The notes below the pieces were generated by a model. The model had not been told where the DNA came from. It did not search any database and saw only the letters and a program-made list of their open reading frames with translations. The position numbers and the translations under genes were made by a program. Positions 9,897 to 18,707 of a stretch of 64,000 bases of DNA are shown in pieces (position 1 is the first letter of the stretch; every line of letters starts with the position of its first letter). Origin of the DNA: SSF53 sp036170535 (GTDB lineage Bacteria; Spirochaetota; Leptospiria; Leptospirales; Leptonemataceae). The stretch is from positions 1-64,000 of the forward strand of contig JAVHPJ010000044.1 in the NCBI GenBank assembly GCA_036170535.1. The letters run 5' to 3'.

Positions 9897-10786
9897 AGTT
9901 TTGCTTCCACAGTCTGGATCGCCTGCATCAATTGGCCGACATACGCGCCGCCAAAAAGATTCACATGCACCAGTAATGGATACAACTGCCAGAATTCCAC
10001 TCGTTCTCGAAATCCTTTCGAAACTTCGCTCGTCCGGAGAATCGTTTCCATTTGCGTCATGTTAAGCGGAGATCCGAACAACAAGAGCATCGACAAATCC
10101 TGTTCGGGATTTGCGTACGCAATTGCCGGATCAATCAAGTGGATGATTCCGCCAGGGCCCGCCAGGAGATTACCTGACCAGAGGTCGCCGTGAATTAAGC
10201 GCGGCGCGATACTGTCGAGCCGCCAACATTTGACGGCGCGTCGCACAAGTGATTGTAAGCGAACTGTAAGTTCCGGAGAAATATGTTTTAGCGCTTCGGC
10301 CCGCCGCGCCTGGGGCAAAATGCGACTCTCGATCCAGAATTCTTCAAAGGAGCTGTACCAAGCGTTCGGTTGCTCCAACGCGCCAATATAGCCGTCATTT
10401 GACCAGCCATACTGCGCTTGCGGCTCGGAATAGAGTCGAATCAGATCTTTGCTGAGTTGCGCCGTGTTTCCGGCAGCGTGGGTTGCCAGAAACTCCATCA
10501 ACAATACGCGCAAGCCTGTTTTTGTTGCGTCGGCAGAGAACACCCGCGGGCAGGCGAGTCCTTGCCGGCGCAGGGTTTCCAGTCCAGTCGCTTCCGCGGC
10601 GGCCATTTGCGACGAGGCGACGACTTTCGCAGCGAGCGTAGCGGGGACAGCGAGGGCGTTTACGTCCAGCTCGGCGCGGTATAACGGAAAAAGGCTGCTT
10701 GCGTGGAGTTGCAGACGCTGCAACCGAGCGCCGGCTAACTGCGGACTCGCCCGAATGGCCGCCTCAATCAGCTCACGGTCGCTCAT
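9893..10786 (-). CDS. Fructosamine kinase family protein
   Basis: 297 residues of the fructosamine/ketosamine-3-kinase family, which phosphorylates ketosamines on glycated proteins to allow deglycation. The kinase-like fold is shown by an N-lobe lysine in LAAKVV, the catalytic loop RLIHGDLWSGN and the metal-binding IDPAIAYANPEQDLSML, all characteristic of FN3K-like proteins. Cytoplasmic by inference. It leads a two-gene minus-strand unit with prmC and is divergent from def, with a 98-base promoter region between. Bacterial members often have uncertain substrates. Confidence 0.87.
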   Translation of the reverse strand: MSDRELIEAAIRASPQLAGARLQRLQLHASSLFPLYRAELDVNALAVPATLAAKVVASSQMAAAEATGLETLRRQGLACPRVFSADATKTGLRVLLMEFLATHAAGNTAQLSKDLIRLYSEPQAQYGWSNDGYIGALEQPNAWYSSFEEFWIESRILPQARRAEALKHISPELTVRLQSLVRRAVKCWRLDSIAPRLIHGDLWSGNLLAGPGGIIHLIDPAIAYANPEQDLSMLLLFGSPLNMTQMETILRTSEVSKGFRERVEFWQLYPLLVHVNLFGGAYVGQLMQAIQTVEAKL

Positions 10787-10884
10787 TCACGGACCCTGTC
10801 GCCGGGCTGCGCGCGCAACCCAGAGGGCCGCGTCGCTGCGTAAAATGACTTGCTGCGGCGCCCCATAATTATTTGTACTGAAAC

Positions 10885-11436
10885 ATGGCCCTTCGCAAAA
10901 TCCTGCGCGCCGGCGATCCACTGCTGCGCGAGAAATCGGCGCCGATTCCGCTCGAAGAAATACGTTCGAAAGAAATCAAAAAGCTTATCCGCGACATGTT
11001 TGAAACCATGAAGGCGGCGGACGGCATCGGCCTGGCCGCGCCGCAGGTCGGCGTGTTGAAGCGGCTGGTCATTGTCGGCTTTGATCGCAGCGATCGCTAT
11101 CCGGATCTTGAGAACTCGATCCATCAACACATTTTGATCAACCCCGAAATCACCCCCCTGGACGGTCCCCGCGAAGGCTTCTGGGAAGGCTGCCTTTCGG
11201 TGCCTGGCATGCGCGGTTACGTCGAACGCCCGCGCCGCATTCGTTTGAAGTGGTACGACGAGAACGAAGAGTTGCACGACCAGGTGATCGAAGGCTTCGA
11301 CGCGGTCGTTTACCAGCATGAATGCGATCACCTCGACGGGGTGCTCTACATTGACCGTTTGAAGGACCCGACCCTGTTCGGCTTTAACGAGGAGCTGGAT
11401 TCTACGGAATCCACGCGCACGCGACAGGTAGTCTAG
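10885..11436 (+). CDS. def: Peptide deformylase
   Basis: Removes the formyl group from nascent N-terminal formyl-methionine. 183 residues with all three conserved motifs: GIGLAAPQVG (motif 1), EGCLSVPG (motif 2, metal-binding Cys) and QHECDHLDG (motif 3, HExxH metal and catalytic residues). The start at ATG 10885 gives MALRKILRAGDPLLREKSAP, a typical N-terminus. It is monocistronic as far as can be seen and divergent from the fructosamine-kinase gene. Confidence 0.97.
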   Translation: MALRKILRAGDPLLREKSAPIPLEEIRSKEIKKLIRDMFETMKAADGIGLAAPQVGVLKRLVIVGFDRSDRYPDLENSIHQHILINPEITPLDGPREGFWEGCLSVPGMRGYVERPRRIRLKWYDENEELHDQVIEGFDAVVYQHECDHLDGVLYIDRLKDPTLFGFNEELDSTESTRTRQVV

Positions 11437-11599
11437 CCCGGATTATACGCGAAGCTCCAGCCATGCTGCGACGCCGCAGCACACAGTATTTCGTAACCGA
11501 AGCGGGAACCTGGCTCGAAAATTAGGAAAAACCGCCTTGCTGGGCTGGTAACCTGCTGGAGTCAAATTCCAGGCCTGGACCGGGTCGCCTCGTCGGCCG

Positions 11600-11626
11600 G
11601 GGCCGCGTTTTTTTTTAGCGCGGCCC
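11600..11626. other. GC stem with T-rich loop, downstream of def
   Basis: GGGCCGCG (11600-11607) and CGCGGCCC (11619-11626) form an 8-bp stem enclosing nine T residues and AG. The T-run is in the loop, not after the stem, so it is not a canonical intrinsic terminator. It lies in the 275-base gap between def and a small lipoprotein gene, which otherwise shows nothing I can name. Confidence 0.35.
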
Positions 11627-11711
11627 TCCGGCCGGCGAAATATTTTTGAATCGATTCCGCCCTGCCCATACTATTCCTCCATGAGCCAGCCGAGGCTGGC
11701 AGTGAGGAACT

Positions 11712-11900
11712 ATGAAACGCATCTGGATAGCTGCGGCCTTTGCAGCCGCGCTCTCGCTCGGCCTGGGGCTGGGAAGCTGTAAACAAGAAGAGGAAGACAA
11801 CAACGGCGCGCTGTTGTTGCTCCTTGGAATTGCCGCTTCGCAACAAAGCCAGAGTTCGGGCTTCTTTATCACCATTCCCAGCGGGTTCACCACCAAATGA
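11712..11900 (+). CDS. Small putative lipoprotein
   Basis: 62 residues. MKRIWIAAAFAAALSLGLGL followed by GSC gives a lipoprotein signal peptide with Cys at about residue 23; the mature peptide is only about 40 residues, with an acidic stretch (KQEEEDNN) then a hydrophobic one. GAGGA lies a few bases before the ATG. Its stop overlaps an ATG of the next gene (ATGA at 11897-11900), suggesting a two-gene operon of exported proteins. No family recognised. Confidence 0.6.
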   Translation: MKRIWIAAAFAAALSLGLGLGSCKQEEEDNNGALLLLLGIAASQQSQSSGFFITIPSGFTTK

Positions 11901-11911
11901 GAGGCGCAAAC

Positions 11912-12964
11912 ATGCAAACTACGGGAAAATGGATGAGTCGCGTCGTAATCGCGGCGCTGGTCTTTTTTGGCGCATCGCTGAGCCTGCGCGTGGAACCGCG
12001 GCAGCCGCTCGAAGTCTTGCCGACCCTGCGCGTGGATCTGGCGACCCTTGCGCCGATTTACGCCGCCTCCAATCAATGGGACGGCGTGCGGGGCGTGGCG
12101 GACTTTCTGAAAAACGTTACAACGAGCGTGGACACGATCATCGTGGCTCTGACTCGCTCCGGCGCGTTGAACGGTACGCAGGTCATCACGGCGACGCAAG
12201 GCAACTTCAAATTCAAGCTGAACCCGGCCTTTAATACGAGCGTGGCCAGCACGGCTTTCCCCGGCGGAAAAACCTACACGGTGAGCTTTGAGGTCTGGCG
12301 CACTTCGGATAACACAAAATATCTGGAGCTGTTCTTTGACAGCGCTTCAACGCGCAACGAAGTGCTGGCGATCTGGCAGCCGAATGTGTTCGACACGACC
12401 GTAAGTCAGAGCGGTTCCAACAAAATGGAATGCGCCATGACCGGCGGCGCCGTCGACGGTTATATGGTGTGTTCCTGGAATGGTCCGATCGAAGCGTCGG
12501 GCATCATGAACGCGGGCCGCTTTAAGGTGGATTCCGTAAGCTCCGATGGAACCGTGCGCGTCAAGGGCGCGGCGAAACTCCAGGTTGCTTCCGACATCTG
12601 CGCGGGCGGCAACCAGGACTACTACGCGCTCGCGTTCATCTCCAAGTCCGTGACGCCGTTTTATTCAACTGGCCGTTGGGGATTAAATGACAACGCAATT
12701 GCGGCGACGGCCTGCGGCGCGGCCAACGGCACGAACAACGCGTATTTCAACATCACGTCCAATCCGAACGCAACGGATTCCACGAAATATTTCGTGCAGG
12801 ATGGAGTGACTACGGATCTGGACGCGAACTATCCTACGGTTGCAGCAACCAACGCGCTGTTTGGCGAAATGGGCGGAACCGACTCGGATGGCGTGGCGAT
12901 CACGACAGCCGCCCTGACCGCGCTCAGCGTAACGTTCCGTCAACCCACGAGTCCCGGGTTCTGA
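11912..12964 (+). CDS. Exported protein of unknown function
   Basis: About 350 residues. Two starts are possible: ATG 11897, which overlaps the upstream stop, and ATG 11912, preceded by AGAGG at better spacing and chosen here. A hydrophobic segment (VVIAALVFFGASLSL) near residue 10 acts as signal peptide. The mature protein is rich in Thr, Asn, Ser and Gly with beta-strand character, and has five cysteines (for example MECAMTGG, MVCSW, DICAGG). The pattern suggests a beta-rich secreted or outer-membrane-associated protein. No recognised domain. It is probably co-transcribed with the small lipoprotein upstream. Confidence 0.68.
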   Translation: MQTTGKWMSRVVIAALVFFGASLSLRVEPRQPLEVLPTLRVDLATLAPIYAASNQWDGVRGVADFLKNVTTSVDTIIVALTRSGALNGTQVITATQGNFKFKLNPAFNTSVASTAFPGGKTYTVSFEVWRTSDNTKYLELFFDSASTRNEVLAIWQPNVFDTTVSQSGSNKMECAMTGGAVDGYMVCSWNGPIEASGIMNAGRFKVDSVSSDGTVRVKGAAKLQVASDICAGGNQDYYALAFISKSVTPFYSTGRWGLNDNAIAATACGAANGTNNAYFNITSNPNATDSTKYFVQDGVTTDLDANYPTVAATNALFGEMGGTDSDGVAITTAALTALSVTFRQPTSPGF

Positions 12965-13041
12965 TTTCCAAAAAAAGAATCGACCCGGTTCTCTCCGGCT
13001 CATCATGATCCGCTTGCGTGCAGCTGCGCCGCAGGTTGATC

Positions 13042-13554
13042 ATGATGCTCTGTACTAATCTCTCGGACCGACCGGGCTCCCGGAACCGTTTACGTGCGGC
13101 GAAAACACCCGCGTTGCTGGCGGCCGCTTGCCTCATATTCGCCAGTTGCGCGGACTGGATCGGCGAACCGCTGCAGGATGCAGCTTATCGTACGCGCGGC
13201 GACCAGATCACGCGCGAAGATGCAAAGGCTCTGGTTTTCTCCGATCTGTTCGCGCTGGGACAGCGTTGCCCCGAATTCAACCAATCCGGCGTCAACTGGT
13301 GGTTAAACTACGCCGTGATGATGGACGACGGTTGCGCGGAAACCGGCATCGGTTCCAACAGCGATTTTTTCACCGGCTGTTCCGATTTGAATTTTCTTGG
13401 ACGGCAGTCGGTCGCCGATTGTCGCGTGGCGATTGCAGCGGATACTTGCAGCGGCGGGAGCAGTCGCTCCTTCCCGCCCGATCGAATAGCGGCCTTCGCA
13501 CTTTGCGCCACCGCCTTTGAAAGCGGCGTGGCGTTTCCATTTTTATTTTTTTAG
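13042..13554 (+). CDS. Putative cysteine-rich lipoprotein
   Basis: About 170 residues. The frame opens at a GTG at 13018; two adjacent ATGs at 13042 and 13045 are better candidates, though none has a strong ribosome site. The hydrophobic segment LLAAACLIFASC ends in a lipobox with the lipid-accepting Cys, giving a long positively charged N-region typical of some spirochaete lipoproteins. The mature part has about nine further cysteines, including GCSDL and DTCSGGSS, suggesting a disulfide-rich periplasmic or surface domain. No family recognised. Confidence 0.62.
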   Translation: MMLCTNLSDRPGSRNRLRAAKTPALLAAACLIFASCADWIGEPLQDAAYRTRGDQITREDAKALVFSDLFALGQRCPEFNQSGVNWWLNYAVMMDDGCAETGIGSNSDFFTGCSDLNFLGRQSVADCRVAIAADTCSGGSSRSFPPDRIAAFALCATAFESGVAFPFLFF

Positions 13555-13609
13555 GCGCGCGATAATTCGCTGGCGCATTCGAGCAATCGTGTTTGGATTA
13601 TAGCGCGCC
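13554..13609. terminator. Bidirectional hairpin between convergent genes
   Basis: A 13-base inverted repeat with one mismatch (13554-13566 and 13597-13609, each containing GCGCGC and ATTAT) with a 30-base loop spans the gap between the converging lipoprotein and exonuclease genes. It starts at the stop codon of one and covers the stop codon of the other. Confidence 0.45.
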
Positions 13610-14170
13610 GCCGTCCGGGCGCTTGCGACTGTTCAGCGCCGCTTCGAGAATCTCCGCCAGTTCACGCGCATCATCGAGCGCGTTGTGAGTATGCGTGAGG
13701 TGCGTGAGTTTCAATTTTGCGATGATCTTCTGCTTTTGCGAATCCGACCAGGGAACGCCCTTCAGTCCCATCCAATAACTGCGCAGATCCAGGCCGCTGC
13801 CGGTTACGCCAAAGGGATTTTTCCCGAGGAAGCGCACGAAGTACCAGTGGATGTGCATGCCGTCCCAGACCGCTGGCGCGGCGCAGAATACCGGCCGGCC
13901 GATTTTGCGCAGTGAGTGGAGCCAGTCGGCCGCGGCCTGCATGGCCGCCGCGGGTTCCGGGGCTTCGCGGATCAAGCGATCGCGATCAAGCCCGTTTACC
14001 GCCATCGCCTCGGGGACAAACGCGTCGGAGATCGGCTTGAGTTCGGTATAAAAGGACAGATCACGTCGCCCCACGACCGCCATGCCAAGACTCAGCATGC
14101 TGTAGGGGCCGGGGATCGGGCCGTCGGCTTCTACGTCGCAGGCGACGTAGAGTTCGCGATTGGATGTCAT
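13598..14170 (-). CDS. DnaQ-like 3'-5' exonuclease (DEDDh)
   Basis: 190-residue single-domain nuclease of the RNase T/DnaQ superfamily. Visible catalytic residues are D12 and E14 in ACDVEADGP, probably D103 in VWDGMHIHWYF, and H162 and D166 in THNALDDARE. It is short, with no polymerase-associated or zinc domains, so it is likely a stand-alone exonuclease acting on RNA or DNA ends. The spacing and GPY motif after the first aspartate differ from true DNA polymerase epsilon subunits. It is unrelated in detail to the second DEDDh protein at 14805-15653. Base composition matches the host chromosome. Confidence 0.82.
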   Translation of the reverse strand: MTSNRELYVACDVEADGPIPGPYSMLSLGMAVVGRRDLSFYTELKPISDAFVPEAMAVNGLDRDRLIREAPEPAAAMQAAADWLHSLRKIGRPVFCAAPAVWDGMHIHWYFVRFLGKNPFGVTGSGLDLRSYWMGLKGVPWSDSQKQKIIAKLKLTHLTHTHNALDDARELAEILEAALNSRKRPDGGAL

Positions 14171-14383
14171 GGTAAATGGCAGAATGCGCGTGTCTTCTGT
14201 CAGCTAAAACGGCGAATCCCAGTTACTAATCGGTCGCCAAAGGCCGATCGACGTTGGATACTGGGACGTGTCATGTTGCGCCTCTACAACGCTTGCCGCC
14301 CGGGGTGTGTCGCTCCAGCCCGTCGAAAGCCTTGCACTCCGGCTCAACGCTGCAGCAAGCTTCCGTTTGGAGCCATCAACGTG

Positions 14384-14737
14384 ATGTCGTCTGTTAATCT
14401 CATTACACTATACTGTCAGGATCTCGAAGCGTCGCTGGCCTTCTATTCCGCATTAGAGCTCGTCTTCGCCGAGGAACAACATGGGAACGGGCCGCGACAC
14501 TTTGCGGCATCCGCCGCATCCCTGGTTGTGGAGCTATATCCCGAATCTGAACGGCAGCCGGCGACTCGCGGTTTGCTTATTGGCATTGCGGTTCCTCACC
14601 GCCAATCTTGCATGGAAAAGATTTCGCGCAATGCGATTGTCTCGGAGGACTGGGCGTCCCGCATCGGATCCGGCAAGCCGATAATCCTTCGCGATCCGGA
14701 CGGAAATCGCGTGTATCTAGAAGAACTGTTGGGGTGA
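14384..14737 (+). CDS. VOC superfamily (glyoxalase-like) protein
   Basis: About 117 residues, one VOC monomer with the paired beta-alpha-beta-beta-beta modules. MSSVNLITLYCQDLEASLAF is the usual first strand and helix, and the end, ILRDPDGNRVYLEE, carries the DPDGN turn and a likely metal-binding Glu. ATG 14384 or the overlapping GTG 14381 are both plausible, with GGAG at 14369-14372 upstream; the frame stays open far 5' only as an artefact. Substrate unknown; family members include glyoxalases, dioxygenases and antibiotic-binding proteins. This is the last host-like gene before the A/T-richer insert. Confidence 0.75.
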   Translation: MSSVNLITLYCQDLEASLAFYSALELVFAEEQHGNGPRHFAASAASLVVELYPESERQPATRGLLIGIAVPHRQSCMEKISRNAIVSEDWASRIGSGKPIILRDPDGNRVYLEELLG

Positions 14738-14804
14738 AATTATGGGTATAGGACTTTAATTCCAGGTTCGAGTCCGTACTTCATAACAGCCGTAGGCCAT
14801 ATCG

Positions 14805-15653
14805 CTACAAAGTTGGCGGCGGTCGATACAGTTCTTCGACCGAATACTCAAACGGGTACCGAGTTTGTTCACTTACCACTGCACGTTCAACTTTCTGCCA
14901 GAGGCGCTCGTCGCGATTCCAAAAGAAACCGCTACTCGCGGCAAGACCCCGATCTTCGTATCCCAGCCGCCCACTGATTCGTAGTAGAGGACTTCTGGCA
15001 CGATTCAGAATCTCCTCCAAAGGATACTTCGAGAATATACGCAAGGTCGTAAGTGCATCAAAAACTGCCCTATGTTTAAATGGCACGGACAATTCATGTT
15101 CGAATGCAAGGTAGTCGAGTTTTCGAGTCGAAATACTCTCTGGGTATGCCAGATCATAGCCTGTATCGATCCATAGCTTCGAAAAGCGACGCTTTTCTTG
15201 AGCTCCCATGAAGCGCTCTAATATTAAACGATCGAAAAGCAGGCCGAAATGTGCCACAATATGGCCGCAGGCTTCTGCCATCCCTAATATTCGATTTTTA
15301 GCCTCCCTCAGATCAATTCCATGTTGCGCAATATCGGCTGTGCTTATCCCGGTCAGTCTTTCTATATCGGCGCTGATTAGCGTTTCTGGGCTGTCTGGTT
15401 TAACCAAAGTGCTGTAGATCTCCAATGGGATACTTCGCGTTGTATCCCAGAGAACAGCGCCCACCTCAATAATTGTATCCTCTGACCAGCTAACTCCCGT
15501 CGTCTCCAAATCTAAGCCCAGGACCAGCATTTGGTAAGCTAAGGCTTTGAGCTGAAATTCTGTCAAGGCTGGAACTGCAGAACGAAATTCGGTGCTCCCA
15601 ATATCGGTCTCCGAACTGCGATTCTCCGGTGCTTCGCCGAGCGAACGGTGCAT
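14805..15653 (-). CDS. DEDDh 3'-5' exonuclease next to the DRT1 reverse transcriptase
   Basis: About 282 residues from ATG 15653; the frame also opens at a TTG at 15710 and contains an internal ATG at 15530 right before the catalytic core. DnaQ/RNase T fold: LGLDLETTG supplies the first Asp and Glu, AHFGLLFD the third acidic residue, and FKHRAVFDAL the catalytic His and last Asp, so the full DEDDh set is present. About 80 residues after the core (with GFFWNRDERLWQKVE) match nothing I know. The gene is A/T-richer than the chromosome around it and is divergent from the RT-nitrilase gene with 141 bases between the chosen starts, which suggests a shared acquisition and perhaps shared control. A role in nucleic-acid processing for that system is inference only. 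Confidence 0.8.
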   Translation of the reverse strand: MHRSLGEAPENRSSETDIGSTEFRSAVPALTEFQLKALAYQMLVLGLDLETTGVSWSEDTIIEVGAVLWDTTRSIPLEIYSTLVKPDSPETLISADIERLTGISTADIAQHGIDLREAKNRILGMAEACGHIVAHFGLLFDRLILERFMGAQEKRRFSKLWIDTGYDLAYPESISTRKLDYLAFEHELSVPFKHRAVFDALTTLRIFSKYPLEEILNRARSPLLRISGRLGYEDRGLAASSGFFWNRDERLWQKVERAVVSEQTRYPFEYSVEELYRPPPTL

Positions 15654-15730
15654 GGCCGGAGCGCGCACCCAAGCGGTCCGCCACGTGGGTAAATTGTGAT
15701 AAAATATCAAAAATACGCGCTGTTTACTGA

Positions 15731-15775
15731 CCGATAATAGTGAGAGCTGCCCTATCGGCCCGCTAGCAAGGGCAG
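15731..15775 (+). promoter_or_regulatory. Two competing inverted repeats upstream of the RT-nitrilase gene
   Basis: CCGATA (15731-15736) can pair with TATCGG (15753-15758), and CTGCCCT (15747-15753) with AGGGCAG (15769-15775). The two stems share base 15753 and overlap in their loops, so they exclude each other. The second ends 19 bases before the RT start codon. They could be an operator or a leader RNA switch; no start of transcription can be fixed from sequence. Confidence 0.35.
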
Positions 15776-15794
15776 GTGGCCCCTAAGACGTTCG

Positions 15795-18704
15795 ATGAAA
15801 CAATACAGAAAAGACGACATCAAACAGGCATACCGCCAGTTAAAGGCGTATATGTTCTATGCCGGGAACGCGGCATTCTATCGGACAAGGATCGCGCGCT
15901 TCGAGTCCGCGAATGATTTCGATACAAAGCTTTCTCGCGCTGCGGACCTTGCTAATGGTGATGACGCTCTATTTGATCGGTTTGCAGAATCCATACGAGT
16001 GTTCCAGGTTCCCAAGAAGTTAGCGCCAGAAGAGGAACAAGAAATATTTACAAATTCTTCATTTGATGAATCCATCAACGTTGAGTCCGTCATAGAGTTC
16101 ATCGACTGTCCAGTAGAGTTCCTCATCGTATCCATGTTATGGTGCACGGAAGTTGGTCGACTATTCGATCAGAGTTTTCCCGCAGACGTTTTTGCCAATC
16201 GTTTGGTTCGTAATGACGAACCGTACACGAACAGGTTGCTTGTCTTTGAGCCGTACTACATTGCATATACAAACTGGAGGAATGGGGCACTGGCCGCTGT
16301 AAGGCAGTTGCACGCTAGCGGGCGCAGCGCAATTCTTCTGAATATTGATGTGCGCGAGTACTACAATTCGGTTGACTTCAAATTTCGTTTAAATGAACGC
16401 GGGTTGTTAAGCGGATTATCGAGTTCTCAAAAGAATCTCTGCCGCCTTTTGGAGAAGCTGCATTCCAAATACAATAGCCAAAGGAATCATCAAACAAAGG
16501 CGCTTCCAATAGGTTTGCCGTCTTCGGGCATAATTGCGAATGATTGCTTGATGCCGCTTGGTACAAGGATACGCGCTCGTGGGCCCGCATACTTTGGCCG
16601 TTACGTAGATGATTTGTTATTTGTTGTCCATTGTGAAGCTGAAGCTCTCACCGACGTCAAAGACTATGTAGATGCGTTTTTAAAATCAATAGGCATCAAA
16701 AAGTCTCGCGCCAGGGGAGGCAGGCAAACTCGCAAGAATGGTAAAAATGCTCTGTATAGTTACGATCATCCATCGGGCTATTTTTTAGATTTTCACGAGA
16801 ATAAGATGAAGGTCTTTTACTTCGCTGCCTCCGAGAACATCGCATTGGTGGAATCCATTGAGAGGAAAATACGATCAAATTCCAGCGAATTCCGTTTCTT
16901 GCCAGAAGATGATGATGTTTCGCAAGGTATAGACGTCAGTTTCTATAACGTCCATTCGAGCGAATACAACACAAAGTTGAGATCATTGGAAGGCGTGACG
17001 GCTGACAGATACAAGGTTTCGAAGGCGCTGGCTGGTCTTCTTAACGTGGTTGTTGCGGTCAATTCTTACAATCGGCACAAGCCCAACGATATCGCAGAGA
17101 GACTTTCTGCATTTTTCACCGGGAGGCGTGCGATTGAGATGATTCAGTTGCTAGAAAAGACCTTCATTTACTTTGTTATATGCCGCAGACCGGCACCGCT
17201 TTGTGACCTGCTAATTCGGGTGATAAGGTCGATTGAGCGTGTCGGCCCCCATCCGGATGCTACGGGGCTTAATAGGGCTGACCTCCGGAGCGACCTTCAC
17301 GAAAATGTGGCCTGTGCATTGGCACTGGCGCTGGCATACTTTCCTTCCGACGAGATCCTCAGCGCAATTTCACGGGAGCTGAGCGCTTGGGAAAGTAAGA
17401 GCGATCGAAAGTTACCCGTGGCATACAATGACGCGCGCCTGAGAGAGGAAGTGGACTCAGTCATTAGGGCGAATATGCTGAAGGCGTCTTATCAGCGAAT
17501 TCCACTCTTAGGGTATATCAAAGATGAGTATTACAAGAAGGTAATGGCTGGAGATTATGATTCGGTAAAGGCTGATAGCTATTTAGATTTATTTGATGAA
17601 GACAAACTTGCTTTGAGTCCGCGGTTTATTCAGATTGGAGAGCTGGAGGCGCTATCGTATTTTAGTCAGTTTATTTTTGCGAAATCGCGGGGTGTCGCAA
17701 AGTGGCCAGAAAGCGTCATTGCGTTGCTGAGAGAATTCAATACGGACAAGGTTGCAAAGGCCCAGTGGAGCGTTGCCGGGGGTATCGGCAGGAAAACGGG
17801 AGTCGAAAAAGTTCCTGTTCAAGGTTTGATAAATAAGGAAAAGTTTCGAATTGCGCTTGTTCATATCGAGATAGATGAGAGGTGGTCGTTGAGCAATATG
17901 GTTGGTGACTATCAGGCTGTTAGCATTTCGAGAAGGTTGAGTCTGCATAAGTTGCTTAATTCAGCAGTGGAGAATAAGTGCAGGTTGATAGTTTTCCCCG
18001 AAATTAGTCTTCCCTGGCAATGGTTGGATGTGTTGCGACGTTTTTGCACCCAGCGCCAGATTGCTGTCGTTGCAGGATTGGAGCATGCTGTAATGCAAGC
18101 GGAAAGTCCAAGGCAAGTTTTCAATTATTGCGCCACAATTCTTCCATGTCAGCACGATCTTTACCATAAAGATTGTAGAGTAATTCTTGAGCCAAAATTG
18201 CACTATTCCCCTGAAGAAGTGAAGGAAATCGAGGGGCGCGGGTATAAAGTTCCATCAAAAAAAACGCCGCAGCGTGACGTCTACGTCTGGGAGGGCATGG
18301 AGTTTGCTGTTTTCAACTGTTTTGAGCTGGCCGATATCAAGCTTCGCGCCAATTTTGTTGGAAAGGTAGACTTCATCATAGTCATTGCAAGCAACGCGGA
18401 TGTTCCATACTTTTCGGCAGTGGCCGAAAGCGCGGCGCGCGATTTGCATTGCTATGTAGTTCTGGTGAACAACGCGAAGTATGGTGACAGTCGTATAGTG
18501 GCTCCATCAGATGTACGGCATCGTGACTTGTTGCGTATTCAGGGTGGCAAGAGCCCCCAGGTGATGGTTCAAGAGCTTGATATCCGCGGGCTTCGGCGAT
18601 TTCAGGTTCTTGACGACCGACTACAAAGTGAACGCAAAGAGTTTAAACGGACGCCTCCGAATTTTGAACCGTCTGCAAGTCGCAGGGATTACGAAATCCT
18701 TTAG
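15795..18704 (+). CDS. Reverse transcriptase-nitrilase fusion, DRT1 (UG1) class antiphage protein
   Basis: 969 residues. The RT palm lies roughly at 160-340: motif A NIDVREYYNSVDF (D185), motif B GLPSSGIIANDCL and motif C RYVDDLLFV (D272, D273). A long helical middle (about 340-690) follows. The C-terminal domain (about 690-940) is a carbon-nitrogen hydrolase with the full Glu-Lys-Cys triad: E736 in IVFPEIS, K801 in LEPKLHYSPEE and C842 in VFNCFELAD. Established: an RT fused to a nitrilase is the hallmark of defence-associated RT type 1 (unknown group UG1), a one-gene antiphage system. No maturase domain X or retron ncRNA is evident. The gene is clearly A/T-richer than its neighbours, pointing to transfer. 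The small molecule or amide substrate of the nitrilase part is unknown. Confidence 0.92.
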   Translation: MKQYRKDDIKQAYRQLKAYMFYAGNAAFYRTRIARFESANDFDTKLSRAADLANGDDALFDRFAESIRVFQVPKKLAPEEEQEIFTNSSFDESINVESVIEFIDCPVEFLIVSMLWCTEVGRLFDQSFPADVFANRLVRNDEPYTNRLLVFEPYYIAYTNWRNGALAAVRQLHASGRSAILLNIDVREYYNSVDFKFRLNERGLLSGLSSSQKNLCRLLEKLHSKYNSQRNHQTKALPIGLPSSGIIANDCLMPLGTRIRARGPAYFGRYVDDLLFVVHCEAEALTDVKDYVDAFLKSIGIKKSRARGGRQTRKNGKNALYSYDHPSGYFLDFHENKMKVFYFAASENIALVESIERKIRSNSSEFRFLPEDDDVSQGIDVSFYNVHSSEYNTKLRSLEGVTADRYKVSKALAGLLNVVVAVNSYNRHKPNDIAERLSAFFTGRRAIEMIQLLEKTFIYFVICRRPAPLCDLLIRVIRSIERVGPHPDATGLNRADLRSDLHENVACALALALAYFPSDEILSAISRELSAWESKSDRKLPVAYNDARLREEVDSVIRANMLKASYQRIPLLGYIKDEYYKKVMAGDYDSVKADSYLDLFDEDKLALSPRFIQIGELEALSYFSQFIFAKSRGVAKWPESVIALLREFNTDKVAKAQWSVAGGIGRKTGVEKVPVQGLINKEKFRIALVHIEIDERWSLSNMVGDYQAVSISRRLSLHKLLNSAVENKCRLIVFPEISLPWQWLDVLRRFCTQRQIAVVAGLEHAVMQAESPRQVFNYCATILPCQHDLYHKDCRVILEPKLHYSPEEVKEIEGRGYKVPSKKTPQRDVYVWEGMEFAVFNCFELADIKLRANFVGKVDFIIVIASNADVPYFSAVAESAARDLHCYVVLVNNAKYGDSRIVAPSDVRHRDLLRIQGGKSPQVMVQELDIRGLRRFQVLDDRLQSERKEFKRTPPNFEPSASRRDYEIL

Positions 18705-18707
18705 TGG

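Noticed and set aside
11600..11626. Intrinsic terminator for def
   Set aside because: The T-run lies in the loop, not after the stem. It is kept only as an unexplained hairpin.
15795..18704. Group II intron maturase or retron RT
   Set aside because: There is no domain X/HNH endonuclease, no intron-like RNA and no retron msr-msd pattern seen. The C-terminal nitrilase points to DRT1.
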